Shown here piece by piece: positions 1 through 8,730 of a DNA stretch of 64,000 nucleotides. The notes below the pieces were generated by a model. That model saw only the letters and a program-made list of their open reading frames with translations. It made no database searches and was not told the DNA's origin. Each line of letters begins with the position of its first letter. Within the stretch, counting starts at the first letter, position 1. A program made the position numbers and the translations under genes. Source of the DNA: Actinomadura cremea (lineage in GTDB: Bacteria > Actinomycetota > Actinomycetes > Streptosporangiales > Streptosporangiaceae); assembly GCF_014648495.1 (NCBI RefSeq), contig NZ_BMRF01000002.1, forward strand, positions 728,510-792,509, written 5' to 3'.

Positions 1-3000
1 CGGTGGCTCCGGTGGCGTGGCTCGAAAGCCCCTGCGGGCGTGGGTCCTCGGGCGCGGCCGTGTAGCTCGGCTGCCGGTGGTCGGCTGGTCCGTCCGTTGC
101 GGTCCGGCTGGGCTCGGACGGGTCGTGCTGAACGTCGGGCGCTTGCGCGTCGGGGGGCGTGGTGCCCTGGCCGAACTCCGCCGCTTGTTCGTGCCGTCCG
201 TGCGTTTCTTGCGCGGCACTCGGTGTCGTGGGCTGGTCGGCTGCGTGCCTCGGCAGCCCGTACGGCCCGGAGGATTCGGGTGCGCCGATGGTTCCGGCGT
301 GCTCGGGGTCGGTCGGTTGCGCTCCGGCGGCTGCGGGCCCTGCTGCCTGGGCGGGGTCGCCCGGCTCCTCGGCCGTTGGGGGCTGGGCGGTGCCGGGGAG
401 GCCGGTGGCCCCGGTGGCGCGGCTGGGCAGCCCGTACGGTCCGGAGGTTTCGGGTGCGCCGATGGTTCCGTCGTGCTCCAAGCCGGTCGGCTGCGCTCCG
501 GCTGCGGGTTCCGCTGCCTGCACGGGGTCGCTAGGCGCTCCGGGCGGTGCGGGCTGGCTGATGCCGGGGAGGCCGGTGGCCTCGGGAGCGCGGCTCGCGA
601 GGCCACGCAGGCGTGGGTCCTCGGGTGCGGCCGTGTAGCTCGGCTGCCGGTGGTCGGCTGGTCCGTCCGTTGCGGTCTGGCTGGGCTCCGCCGCTTGTTC
701 GTACGGGCCGTGGGGCTCTTGCGCGGGGTCGGTCGGCGCGCCCGGTGTCGTGGGCCGGTCGGTGGCGCGGCTCGGTACCCCGTACGGTCCGGAGGCTTCG
801 GGCGCGACGGCTGCTTCGGGCTGCGGTCCGTGCGGCGGCGTCGCGGCGGCGTGCTGCGGAAGGTGGTCGGTTGCCTGCGCGGGGTTGCTCGGCGCCCCGA
901 GGGCGTGGCTTGTGAGGCCGCGAAGGCGTGGGTCTTCGGGGGCGGCCGTGCGGCTCGGCTGCCCGTGGTCGCTTGGTCCGTCCGTCGCGGTCTGGCCGGG
1001 GTTGGACGGGGCGGGCCGGACGTCGGGCGATCGTGCGTCGGGGGGCGTCGTCTCCTGGCCGGGTTCCGACGCTTGCTCGTGCGGGCCGTAGGCTCCCTGT
1101 GCGCCGGGTGCCGAGGGTCGGCCGGTGGCGGGGCTCGGCAGGCCGGTCGGTTGTGGTCCGGCGGTGAGTTCGGCTGCCTGCTCGAACGGTGCCTTCTGCG
1201 GGCCGTAGGTCTCCTGCGCGGGGCCGGTCGGGGCGCCCGGGATGTCGGTGGCATGGCTCGGAAGCCCATGCGGCCGTGCGTTATCGGGGTCGCCGAGCCC
1301 ATCGGTCTGCGCGCGCCGGTCGTCGCCCGTCCCGGCTTGGTCGGGCTCGGACGGGGCGTGCTGCGGGCGGCCGAAGCTGGTCGGCGCACCCGGCGCCGTT
1401 TCGGTGGCGTGGCCCGGACGCTCGTGCTCGGTCCCACCGGCTGCCGCGGGTTCCGGTGCCGTGGGGCGGTCGGGGGGCCCGTCGCCGATGCCCAGCAGGC
1501 CGCGCGGTTGTGCGTCGTCGGCCGCACCGGAGCCGGACGCGGCGGCGGGATCCGGGGCCTCGGACGGTTCGGGCGCGACGCGGGTGCCGAGCGAGTCGGC
1601 CGCCGTCCGCGCGGGGTCGTCCGCGGGGTGCCCGAGCGGCATGCCGTTCCCGGCGGGCGCGGGGGGCGGGCCGCCGTCGGTGGCGGGGACGGGCGGGGCG
1701 ACGGGCACGGCGGGGGCGTCCGGCGGCGGGGGCGTGGCGGCGGACGGGGGAGTGGCGGGCTCCTCGGGGACGGTGCGCGGCGGTCCGGCGAGCGCGCGCA
1801 CCTGGTCGCCGGGCATGCTCGCGTCGATGGGCGTGCCCGGGTTGAGGACGAACGTCCACGCGGACTCGGGCCACGCCGACACCAGGTCGAGCAGGGTCGG
1901 CATCACGAAGCGCGACGAGCTGAGCGCGTCGTTCATCCACTTCAGCGACGTGAACACCTGGATGGACGTGCGGCCGTGGACGTTGACCGGTTGCCAGGGG
2001 AACGCGGGGTCGTCCGGGGTGATGCCCCACGGGGTGTCGGGCTCGGCGGGGACGAGGACCTGCGCGCTCAGCAGCACCGTGTAGAAGGTCTCGGTGTCGC
2101 GGCGGCGCGCGGCGTCGAAGAGGCGCTGCTCGATCTCGTTCTGCGGCTCGAACCCGTCCGTCATCCGCTGCGCGGCGCGCTGGTCGGCCCAGGTCGCGAG
2201 CCCGGGAAGCTGCTGCGCCTGGACGGTCCCGCCCGCGGGGGAACCGGAGTTGATCGCGAGCTGCCAGTCGGGGTGCGGCCAGTAGCGGAGCGCGACGGTG
2301 AACGGCAGCCGGATGTACTCGGTGCCGGTCCCGGCGGCGCGCGCGGCCTCGATGAGCCGTTCGGGGGACGTGAAGACGGGGACGACCGTGGCGCCCTCGA
2401 CGTCGCGGGTCTGCCACGGGAAGCCGGGGCGGCCGGGACGCAGGGAGTAGTCGGTGCCCTCGGGGACGGGCAGCAGCACCTCGGTCCCGGCGAGGGTCTG
2501 CAGGAAGAGGTCGTGGTCGTTGTTCGCGGCGGCCCGCAGCAGTTCGCGCTCGACGTCGTTGGCGGGCTGGAACTCGGGTCGGCGGGCCTCCTCCCGGGGG
2601 AGGTCGCGGTGCTGGCCGCGGAGCTCCTCCCACGGCCCGTCGGTGCCCGCGCCGGGACGGCCGACGCGCGGCGGGCGTCCGTCCCCCTCGGCGACCTGGC
2701 GGACGAACCAGGACGGGAGCCGCGCCTCGATCGGCAGCGCGACGTCGGCGACGCCGTGGCCGGGCACGTCCACGGCGAGCCACCAGGCGGCGTCCGGCCA
2801 GCTCTGCGCGATGTCCTCGAACCGCAGCGTCATGAAGTGCCGGTAGGCGGGGCCGAGGCACGCGCGCATCGCCGCGGCGGACGTGTAGGTCAGGACGTGG
2901 ACGCGGCCGTCCTCCTCCTGGGTGGGCCACGTCGGCTGCGCCGTGTTGGCGAGGACGTCGTCCACGGCGTCCGGTGGGACGGGCAGCACCAGTTCGGCCC

Positions 3001-3097
3001 CCGCGAGGACGCGGAAGTAGCCTTCCTGGTCGCCGGCCCGTACGCTTTCGTCCAGTCGACGCTCGAGTTCCGATGTGGGTCGCCACGCGTCGGCCAC
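1..3097 (-). CDS. SseB N-terminal-domain protein with long Pro/Ala-rich repetitive tail (partial, 3' end outside window)
   Basis: The minus frame is open from the start to the left edge, so the C-terminus is missing. The N-terminal ~430 residues hold three copies of an SseB_N-like unit: a helix resembling EIEQRLFDAARRRD, a strand such as AEVLVPVP, and an FTSPE or FTSLKW stretch after a dG(x)3-4VPVF-type motif. SseB-family domains have no settled biochemical role. The rest is low-complexity sequence rich in Pro, Ala, Gly, Thr and Asp, with imperfect repeats containing GPYGLPSRAT and APEDPRLRGL. I chose GTG at 3097 because AGGGGG lies 8 bp upstream; an in-frame GTG at 3106 has the purine run directly against it. 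It is divergent from the lipoprotein gene. SseB domain call fairly sure; tail function unknown. Confidence 0.75.
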   Translation of the reverse strand, partial: MADAWRPTSELERRLDESVRAGDQEGYFRVLAGAELVLPVPPDAVDDVLANTAQPTWPTQEEDGRVHVLTYTSAAAMRACLGPAYRHFMTLRFEDIAQSWPDAAWWLAVDVPGHGVADVALPIEARLPSWFVRQVAEGDGRPPRVGRPGAGTDGPWEELRGQHRDLPREEARRPEFQPANDVERELLRAAANNDHDLFLQTLAGTEVLLPVPEGTDYSLRPGRPGFPWQTRDVEGATVVPVFTSPERLIEAARAAGTGTEYIRLPFTVALRYWPHPDWQLAINSGSPAGGTVQAQQLPGLATWADQRAAQRMTDGFEPQNEIEQRLFDAARRRDTETFYTVLLSAQVLVPAEPDTPWGITPDDPAFPWQPVNVHGRTSIQVFTSLKWMNDALSSSRFVMPTLLDLVSAWPESAWTFVLNPGTPIDASMPGDQVRALAGPPRTVPEEPATPPSAATPPPPDAPAVPVAPPVPATDGGPPPAPAGNGMPLGHPADDPARTAADSLGTRVAPEPSEAPDPAAASGSGAADDAQPRGLLGIGDGPPDRPTAPEPAAAGGTEHERPGHATETAPGAPTSFGRPQHAPSEPDQAGTGDDRRAQTDGLGDPDNARPHGLPSHATDIPGAPTGPAQETYGPQKAPFEQAAELTAGPQPTGLPSPATGRPSAPGAQGAYGPHEQASEPGQETTPPDARSPDVRPAPSNPGQTATDGPSDHGQPSRTAAPEDPRLRGLTSHALGAPSNPAQATDHLPQHAAATPPHGPQPEAAVAPEASGPYGVPSRATDRPTTPGAPTDPAQEPHGPYEQAAEPSQTATDGPADHRQPSYTAAPEDPRLRGLASRAPEATGLPGISQPAPPGAPSDPVQAAEPAAGAQPTGLEHDGTIGAPETSGPYGLPSRATGATGLPGTAQPPTAEEPGDPAQAAGPAAAGAQPTDPEHAGTIGAPESSGPYGLPRHAADQPTTPSAAQETHGRHEQAAEFGQGTTPPDAQAPDVQHDPSEPSRTATDGPADHRQPSYTAAPEDPRPQGLSSHATGAT
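39..1002 (-). repeat. Imperfect long-period repeats inside the SseB-protein tail
   Basis: At least two repeat families interleave here. Family one starts near 39, 611 and 926 (about 75 bp each); the 50-base core at 66-115 matches 639-688 with one difference. Family two occurs near 252-302, 425-479 and, shorter, 774-810. The copies stay in frame and encode a Pro/Gly-rich tail, so the tail probably grew by duplication. Confidence 0.7.
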
Positions 3098-3106
3098 GGT
3101 CGCCAC

Positions 3107-3432
3107 CCCCTGTTTCTTCCGAGCTCGTCCCCGCGCGACTGCCTACGCTACATGGGCGAACAGGACCAAAGAGCCTATACGTCCGGCTCAGCGGGAGTCC
3201 GCGCAGGTCAGCCGGTCGGCCCGGTACGCGCGGGTGACGCGTGTCCGGTCGTCGTCCCGGCGCGGACGCCGGTGCCCGCTCCACCGACAGCGTAAGCGCC
3301 CCGCCGCTCGCCTTCCACCGGTCCGCGACAGACGACACGAACCCGCCGCGCGTCGCGCGATCCCGGGACGTCGGGTGTGCCGCGATACGGAAGTATGTGC
3401 GGGTCGACCGGGCATCAAGGGGGAGGGACTCA
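3107..3432. promoter_or_regulatory. Divergent intergenic region between SseB-type gene and lipoprotein gene
   Basis: About 330 bp separate two divergent starts, so both promoters must lie here. An AT-richer patch near 3165-3180 and another near 3388-3400 are the only stretches that stand out. I see no convincing -35/-10 pair, no gene and no hairpin. Confidence 0.35.
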
Positions 3433-3804
3433 ATGCCGATTCGGACACTGGCCGGAGCCGCGCTGCTGGGCGCCGCGGGACTGCTGAGCGGGTGCGGCGT
3501 GCTCAGCGGCAACTCCGACGAGGTGTGCGCGTCCGTCACCGCGGAGTACCGGCGGTACTCGGCCGAGATCGAGCAGGCGTCGGCCGCGGACGAGGGCACG
3601 TGGCGGCAGGCGACCGAGCGCTTCGCGGGACGCGTCGACGAGCTGTCGAAGAAGGCGGACGATCCGCAGCTGAAGGAGACCCTCCAGAAGCAGACCGCCC
3701 GCCTCCGCGCCGCCGCGGCCGGGCTCGGGGACGGTGACGTCGCCGAACTGGACGCCGTCCTGCGGGACGCGCCCGCCAAGATCGGCACCGCCTGCGACGG
3801 CTGA
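3433..3804 (+). CDS. Small secreted lipoprotein of unknown function
   Basis: The 123-residue product begins with a basic start (MPIRT), a hydrophobic stretch, and a lipobox LLSGC ending at Cys21 or so, so it should be exported, lipidated and anchored outside the membrane. The mature part is helical and charged, with a second Cys in DEVCASV and a third near the end (GTACDG) that might form a disulphide. ATG at 3433 is preceded by GGGAGGGACTCA, a good ribosome-binding site; the frame is open further upstream but that part does not look coded. It converges on the penicillin-binding protein gene with only four bases between stop codons. I do not recognise the family. Confidence 0.8.
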   Translation: MPIRTLAGAALLGAAGLLSGCGVLSGNSDEVCASVTAEYRRYSAEIEQASAADEGTWRQATERFAGRVDELSKKADDPQLKETLQKQTARLRAAAAGLGDGDVAELDAVLRDAPAKIGTACDG

Positions 3805-3808
3805 CCGG

Positions 3809-6679
3809 TCAGCCCGAGCCGGTGGGCGGGTCGCCTCCGCCGCCGGGGTCGCCTCCGCCGCCGTCGCCTCCACCGCCGCCGTCACCGCCGCCGCCGGGGT
3901 CGCCTCCACCGTCCCCGCCGCCGTCACCGCCGCCGTCCCCGCCGGGGTCTCCGCCGCCGTCTCCGCCGCCGTCGCCGCCCGAGTCGGGCGGGGGCGTGCC
4001 GGGGCCGTCGGTCGGCGGTGGGGTGTTCCCGGGCTCCTGCGGCCCGTCGGTCGGCGGCGCGTCGTCCGGGCCGTCGGACTCGGGCGCCCCGCGGTCGTCG
4101 GTCCCGCCGGTCTGCGGCGCGCCGCCGTAACCGCCGCCCGGACGCATGGACGGTTCGCCGAACGGCTTCGGTTCGAGGTCGGCGATGTCGACGGCCTCGG
4201 ACATGTACGAGCGCCAGATCTGCGCCGGGAGCGCCCCGCCGTACGATCCGTACCCGGGGATGTCGAGCGGTTTGCCGTCGCTGTGGAACATCGCGACGCT
4301 CGTCGCCATCTGCGGGATGAACCCGTTGAACCAGATCGCCTTGCCCTCGTCGGTCGTGCCCGTCTTGCCCGCGACGTCGCGTCCGTCCGGGAGCTGGGCG
4401 CCCGTCCCGGTGCCGTACTGGACGACCCGCTGCATCGCGTACGTGGCGTCCCGGGCGTCCTGGGCGCCGAACGCCCGCTCGCCCTTCTCGGTGAACGTGC
4501 GCTTGTGGCCCTCGTTGTCGGTGACCGACTTCACCGTGTACGGCTGCCGGAATACGCCCTCGGACGCGAACGCCGAGTACACGCCCGCCTGCTGCACCGG
4601 GTGCAGCGACACGATGCCCAGCGGGAGCGTCGCCGCGCCCCGCTGCCCCTCGGTGATCTGCGAGGGCGGGATGCCCAGCTTCTCCGCCATCTTGAGGATG
4701 GTGTCGTTGCCGATGTCGCGGCCGAGGTTCACGTACGCGGTGTTGATCGAGTTCTGGGTGGCCTGCGCGAGGTTGACCGTCCCGAAGCTCCGGCCCCCGT
4801 CGTTCTTGATCGGGGTGCCGTTGATATAGATCGGCGAGCTGCCGTCGTAGCCGGTCGACAGCGACTTGCCCGCGTCGAGCGCGGCGATCAGCGCGATCGG
4901 CTTGAACCCCGAACCGGCCTGCGCCCAGTCGCCGAACGAGCTGGTCAGTGCCTCCTCCAGGTAGCCGCGGCCGCCGTAGAACCCCACGACCTGCCCGCTG
5001 GCCGGATCGACCGACACCATCCCGGTCCGGACCTTCTCGCTCATCCCCTCCGGGGTGTTCGACTCGACGGCGTTCTTCGCGGCGTCCATCAGCCGCTTGT
5101 CGAACGTCGTCGTGATCTTCAGGCCGCTGCGGTTGATCTCGTCCTCGCTGTACCCGCGCCGCTCGACGAGCTCCTTGCGGGCCAGGTTGACCATGTAGCC
5201 CTTCTGGCCCTTGAGGATGTCCGTGACGTGCTGCTCCACGGGATCGGGGAACTTCAGCGCGTTCGACTCCGCGGCCGACAGCATGTCGTTGTCGACCATG
5301 TTGCCGAGGACCGACCGCCACCGCTGCTGGATGTACGCCTGGTTCTCCCCGGTCGGGTTGGAGAAGTTGCTCGGCTGCTGGATCGCCGCGGCGAGGTACG
5401 CGCCCTCCGCCGCCGTCAGCTCACCGACGTCCTTGTCGAAGTACGCCTTCGCCGCGGCCTGCGCCCCGTACGCGTTGCGCCCGAAGTAGATGGTGTTGAG
5501 GTACTGCTCGAGGATCCAGTCCTTGGACCGCGACTGGTCGACCTTCAGGGCGACCATGACCTCCTTGAGCTTCCTGGTGATCGTCTGTTCCCGGCCGATG
5601 CCGCCGTAGTAGTTCCGCACCATCTGCTGGGTGATCGTCGACCCGCCCTGCAGCTGCTTGCCGCTGACGGTCGACCACACGGCCCGGGTCGTCCCCTGGA
5701 GCGACACCCCGGGGTCGTCGTAGAACGACTCGTTCTCGGCCGCGATCACGGCGTTGCGGACGTCCTCGGGGATCCGCTCCAGGTCCACCGCCGTCCGGTT
5801 GACGCCCGTCTTCGCGATCTGCGTCTCGCCGTCGGCGTAGTAGAAGATCGGCCCCTGCGCGAGCGCCTTCTCCTGCGGCGACGGCACCGGGGTGAACAGG
5901 TACGCGACGGCGAACGCCACCGCGCAGAACCCGATGAACCCGAGCACGGCGAACACGACCCGCCGCATGATCCGCCGCTTCCGGCTGCGCGTCTTCTTCC
6001 CGGGCTTCTTCGGCCCGGATCCGTCCGAACCTTCTCCGGACACCACGCCCCCCGACGCAGTCTTCACCTCGGACGCGCTCTCCGCGCGCCCCTGATCGTC
6101 GCCGGACGCGGGCGTCCCGCCCGCATCGACGCTCGTTTCCCCGGCCCCCGTTCCCGCGGGCCGCCCGCCGAAGCCTTCCCCGCCCGCCGGACGAGCGTCA
6201 CTCGTCCCGGTGTCGCCCGATTCGTCTTCATCGGCGTTCGTGGTGTCGGCCGCGGTGCCGACCTCGCCCGTCCCGGTATCGCCGGCCTCGGTACCGTTCG
6301 CGGCGGCGGCCTGTTCGGGACGATCGTCGGCCTCGGCCCCGTCGTCGCCCGCCGCGGGTGCCGCGCGGTCCTCGCCGTCCGTCGCCGCGTCGCCGTCGCC
6401 GTCGTCGGGTGCGGATGGGGCGGGGGACGCCGGGGGAGTCGCGGAGGTCGGGGAATCGGGGGCGGGAGGTTCCGATTCGGAGGGCGTCGGCCGTGTTTCG
6501 TCGTCGTTGGGGATGGAGGCTCCTGGCGCCTTGTCGCCGTTCTGAGATATGTCGCTCTTGCCGCTTTTCTCGGGGTCCGGTGGGGGTGGAGGCGCGGATC
6601 CCGCCTGCTCGGACGCCGGTGCGGACGCGGCGTCGTCGCCGTCCCGGGCGTGCCCGGTGCCTTTTCTCCTGTTGCTCAC
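3809..6679 (-). CDS. Class A penicillin-binding protein (GT51 glycosyltransferase plus transpeptidase)
   Basis: This bifunctional enzyme polymerises and cross-links peptidoglycan at the outer face of the membrane. The 956-residue chain starts with ~235 residues of acidic, Pro/Ser/Asp-rich sequence, then basic residues and one membrane helix (about 238-261). GT51 motifs follow: AAENESFYDDPG, QGGSTITQQ (~346), RKLKE and LEQYLNTIYFGRNAYG. The transpeptidase part has SGFK (SxxK, ~591), SIN (SxN) and KTGT (~769). The first GT motif reads EN where many family members have ED; the presumed catalytic Glu remains. The C-terminal ~100 residues are Pro-rich, then GGDGGG-type repeats. GTG at 6679 has GGGGGG upstream. 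The biochemical class is certain; which PBP it corresponds to is not. Confidence 0.93.
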   Translation of the reverse strand: MSNRRKGTGHARDGDDAASAPASEQAGSAPPPPPDPEKSGKSDISQNGDKAPGASIPNDDETRPTPSESEPPAPDSPTSATPPASPAPSAPDDGDGDAATDGEDRAAPAAGDDGAEADDRPEQAAAANGTEAGDTGTGEVGTAADTTNADEDESGDTGTSDARPAGGEGFGGRPAGTGAGETSVDAGGTPASGDDQGRAESASEVKTASGGVVSGEGSDGSGPKKPGKKTRSRKRRIMRRVVFAVLGFIGFCAVAFAVAYLFTPVPSPQEKALAQGPIFYYADGETQIAKTGVNRTAVDLERIPEDVRNAVIAAENESFYDDPGVSLQGTTRAVWSTVSGKQLQGGSTITQQMVRNYYGGIGREQTITRKLKEVMVALKVDQSRSKDWILEQYLNTIYFGRNAYGAQAAAKAYFDKDVGELTAAEGAYLAAAIQQPSNFSNPTGENQAYIQQRWRSVLGNMVDNDMLSAAESNALKFPDPVEQHVTDILKGQKGYMVNLARKELVERRGYSEDEINRSGLKITTTFDKRLMDAAKNAVESNTPEGMSEKVRTGMVSVDPASGQVVGFYGGRGYLEEALTSSFGDWAQAGSGFKPIALIAALDAGKSLSTGYDGSSPIYINGTPIKNDGGRSFGTVNLAQATQNSINTAYVNLGRDIGNDTILKMAEKLGIPPSQITEGQRGAATLPLGIVSLHPVQQAGVYSAFASEGVFRQPYTVKSVTDNEGHKRTFTEKGERAFGAQDARDATYAMQRVVQYGTGTGAQLPDGRDVAGKTGTTDEGKAIWFNGFIPQMATSVAMFHSDGKPLDIPGYGSYGGALPAQIWRSYMSEAVDIADLEPKPFGEPSMRPGGGYGGAPQTGGTDDRGAPESDGPDDAPPTDGPQEPGNTPPPTDGPGTPPPDSGGDGGGDGGGDPGGDGGGDGGGDGGGDPGGGGDGGGGGDGGGGDPGGGGDPPTGSG

Positions 6680-6790
6680 AAGCCCCCCGTGATCAATGCG
6701 TTACCGACGATACCCGAGGGTGCCGGTGCGGCGAGCCGTCGATGAGAAGGACGGCCGACGTCCCCGCCGGGTTGTCGTCGCCGACGAACG

Positions 6791-6830
6791 CGTGAGCGGC
6801 GGAACCCCGTTCCGGGTTCCGCCGCTCACG
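6791..6830 (-). terminator. Strong hairpin terminator after the FKBP gene
   Basis: CGTGAGCGGCGGAACC at 6791-6806 pairs perfectly with 6815-6830, and one more C-G pair gives a 17-bp stem with a 6-nt loop. It lies just past the stop of the minus-strand FKBP gene and upstream of the penicillin-binding protein start. No long U run follows, as is usual in actinomycetes. Confidence 0.8.
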
Positions 6831-6845
6831 GCCGTGGGTCCGGTC

Positions 6846-7973
6846 TCAGAACTTGGCGAGGACGTCCACGACGAAGACGAGGGTGTCGTCGCCCCCGATG
6901 CCGCCCTGCGGGTTGCCCTGCTCGCCGTAGCCCTCCTCGGGCGGGAGGACGAGCATGACGCGGCTGCCGGTCTTGACGCCGGTCAGGCCCTTGTCGAAGC
7001 CGGGGATCGTTGCTCCCTCACCGATCGGGAACGCCTGCGGCATCCCGTTCTTCCAGCTCGAGTCGAAGACCTTGCCGTCCTTCCAGAGCTGCCCCTGGTA
7101 GTTCATGATGGCCTTGTCGCCCTTGGCCAGCGCGGGCCCGGTGCCCTCCACGAGGGTGACGGCCTTCAGCTCCTTCGGCGGGTCGCCGTCGGGCATCTCG
7201 ACCTCGGGGGCCTTGCCGGCGCCCTTGTCCTCGACGGTGGGCAGGCCCTTGTCGGACACCTTCTTCTCGGTGCCCTTCGGGACGGCGTTCTGCGGGACGG
7301 ACGCGCGGATGTCGGCGACGAACAGCAGTGCGTCGTTCTCGGTGAGGCCGAGCTGCGCGCCCTGCTCGCCGAAGCCCTTCTCCGGCGGGATCTCCATGAC
7401 CACGCGGCTGCCGACGGTCTTGCCGACCAGGCCCTCGTCGAGGCCCTTCACCGGGCTCTCGCCGACCTTGATCGGCGTGGCGCCGTCGCCCTGGTCCCAG
7501 GTGCTCTCGGACTTCTCGCTGGAACTCTTGATCTTCGAGTCCTCGGGATCGTCCTTCGGAGACCACTTGTAGTAGGCGAACTGCAGGTAGGTGGTGTCGC
7601 CCTTGGCGATCTTCTCCCCCTCGCCCACGATCGGGGTGGAGACCTGGAGGGTCTCGGGCGGCGCGACCTCGGACGGGATCTCGATCTTGGGCGCCTTGCC
7701 GAAGGAGCCGCTCACCGCCACGGCCGGACCGGGCCGGGTGAGGTAGTACGTCGTCCCGCCCGCGATGGCGACGACGGCGACGACGGCGCCCGCGATCGCA
7801 GCGATGCGGCGGCGCTTCGCCTGCTTGGCGGTGAGCCCGGACGGGCGGTTCAGGCCGCTGCCGCGCCCGGCGCTGATGCCGTGCGGGGTGAACTCCGGAC
7901 TCCGGATGCTCTTGGCGTTGGGAATCTTCGCCTTGACCGCCGGTTCACCCCGGGGCTTGTCATCCTCGGACAT
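6846..7973 (-). CDS. Membrane-anchored protein with two FKBP-type peptidyl-prolyl isomerase domains
   Basis: The 375-residue protein has a charged cytoplasmic N-terminus, one membrane helix (about residues 56-75, AAIAGAVVAVVAIAGG) and two FKBP-like domains outside. The C-terminal copy is canonical: VFDSSW, IPGFDKGL, GSRVMLVLPPEEGYGEQG and a closing VFVVDVLAKF. The N-terminal copy keeps KGLDEGLVG and GSRVVMEIPPEKGFGEQGA but has an insertion rich in Ser, Asp and Lys where the first strands should be, so it may be catalytically weak. These enzymes speed proline isomerisation during folding of exported proteins. GAGGAAAC precedes ATG at 7973. It appears to be a single-gene unit ended by the hairpin at 6791-6830. 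Confidence 0.9.
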   Translation of the reverse strand: MSEDDKPRGEPAVKAKIPNAKSIRSPEFTPHGISAGRGSGLNRPSGLTAKQAKRRRIAAIAGAVVAVVAIAGGTTYYLTRPGPAVAVSGSFGKAPKIEIPSEVAPPETLQVSTPIVGEGEKIAKGDTTYLQFAYYKWSPKDDPEDSKIKSSSEKSESTWDQGDGATPIKVGESPVKGLDEGLVGKTVGSRVVMEIPPEKGFGEQGAQLGLTENDALLFVADIRASVPQNAVPKGTEKKVSDKGLPTVEDKGAGKAPEVEMPDGDPPKELKAVTLVEGTGPALAKGDKAIMNYQGQLWKDGKVFDSSWKNGMPQAFPIGEGATIPGFDKGLTGVKTGSRVMLVLPPEEGYGEQGNPQGGIGGDDTLVFVVDVLAKF

Positions 7974-8133
7974 GTTTCCTCACTCGCTCCGGGTTCGACG
8001 ACGACACGGATTGACCACCCTCCCAGGCCCGGGCTAAGCGCAGCGTGAAAGCGCGTGAAGGAGGCCGACCCGCAATCTACCGGTCATACCCCCATGAAGG
8101 GGCCGCTCGGCGGGCTTAGAAGCACCCAGCGTA

Positions 8134-8721
8134 CTAACTCCGAGCCAGAACGCGACGCTTGCCGCCCTGCACGTCCCGCTGCTCCAGGACGCGGAAGCCG
8201 TCCGGCAGCAGGGACGCGGGCTCCCCGGCGGCCAGGCACCACTCGGCGGGCAGGTGCGGACGGTCGCGGCGGGCCTCGGTCGTGAACGCCTCCCAGGCCA
8301 GGACGCCGCCCGGCGCGACGGCGCCGAGGGCGGCGGCGAACACGGAGCGGTCCCAGAAACCCGTGCACAGGACGACCGCGAACGCGCCGGGCGGGCGCCA
8401 CGTCCCCGGGTCGGCCTGCAGGTCGGCCTGGACGAGCGTGATCGGCTCGGCGACCCCGCGGCGGCGGGCCTCGGCGCCGAGCCGGGCGAGGGCGGCGTCC
8501 GAGACGTCCACCGCCGTCACGGGACGTCCGGCGCCGGCGGCCAGCAGCGCGGCGCCCGACGGCCCGCACGCCAGGTCGAGGACGGGCCCGTCCGGGGCCT
8601 CGCGGAGCGCCGCGACGGCGAGGGGGTGCGCCGGGCGCACCGGCGCGTCCGGCCCGTACTTGGCGTTCCACCGGATCCGGTCGGGGTGCTCGGCCAGCTC
8701 CGGCGGTACGCTCTCGTCCAT
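8134..8721 (-). CDS. Class I SAM-dependent methyltransferase, small
   Basis: The 195-residue protein has a Rossmann-type SAM-binding core with VLDLACGPSG (motif I), VTAVDVS (motif II) and a DPGTWRPPGAFAVVL acidic-loop region, followed by GGVLAWEAFT. The substrate is not visible; general resemblance is to TehB/UbiE-like small methyltransferases. It is the last gene of a three-gene minus-strand operon, beginning 9 bp after the stop of the preceding methyltransferase. No clear Shine-Dalgarno site precedes ATG at 8721, so coupling to the upstream gene is likely. Confidence 0.82.
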   Translation of the reverse strand: MDESVPPELAEHPDRIRWNAKYGPDAPVRPAHPLAVAALREAPDGPVLDLACGPSGAALLAAGAGRPVTAVDVSDAALARLGAEARRRGVAEPITLVQADLQADPGTWRPPGAFAVVLCTGFWDRSVFAAALGAVAPGGVLAWEAFTTEARRDRPHLPAEWCLAAGEPASLLPDGFRVLEQRDVQGGKRRVLARS

Positions 8722-8730
8722 GGTCCGAGG

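Noticed and set aside
17-3295. Long plus-strand open frame opposite the SseB-type gene
   Set aside because: It is the exact antisense of the minus-strand frame, has Arg/Gly-rich composition without any family, and results from the GC bias.
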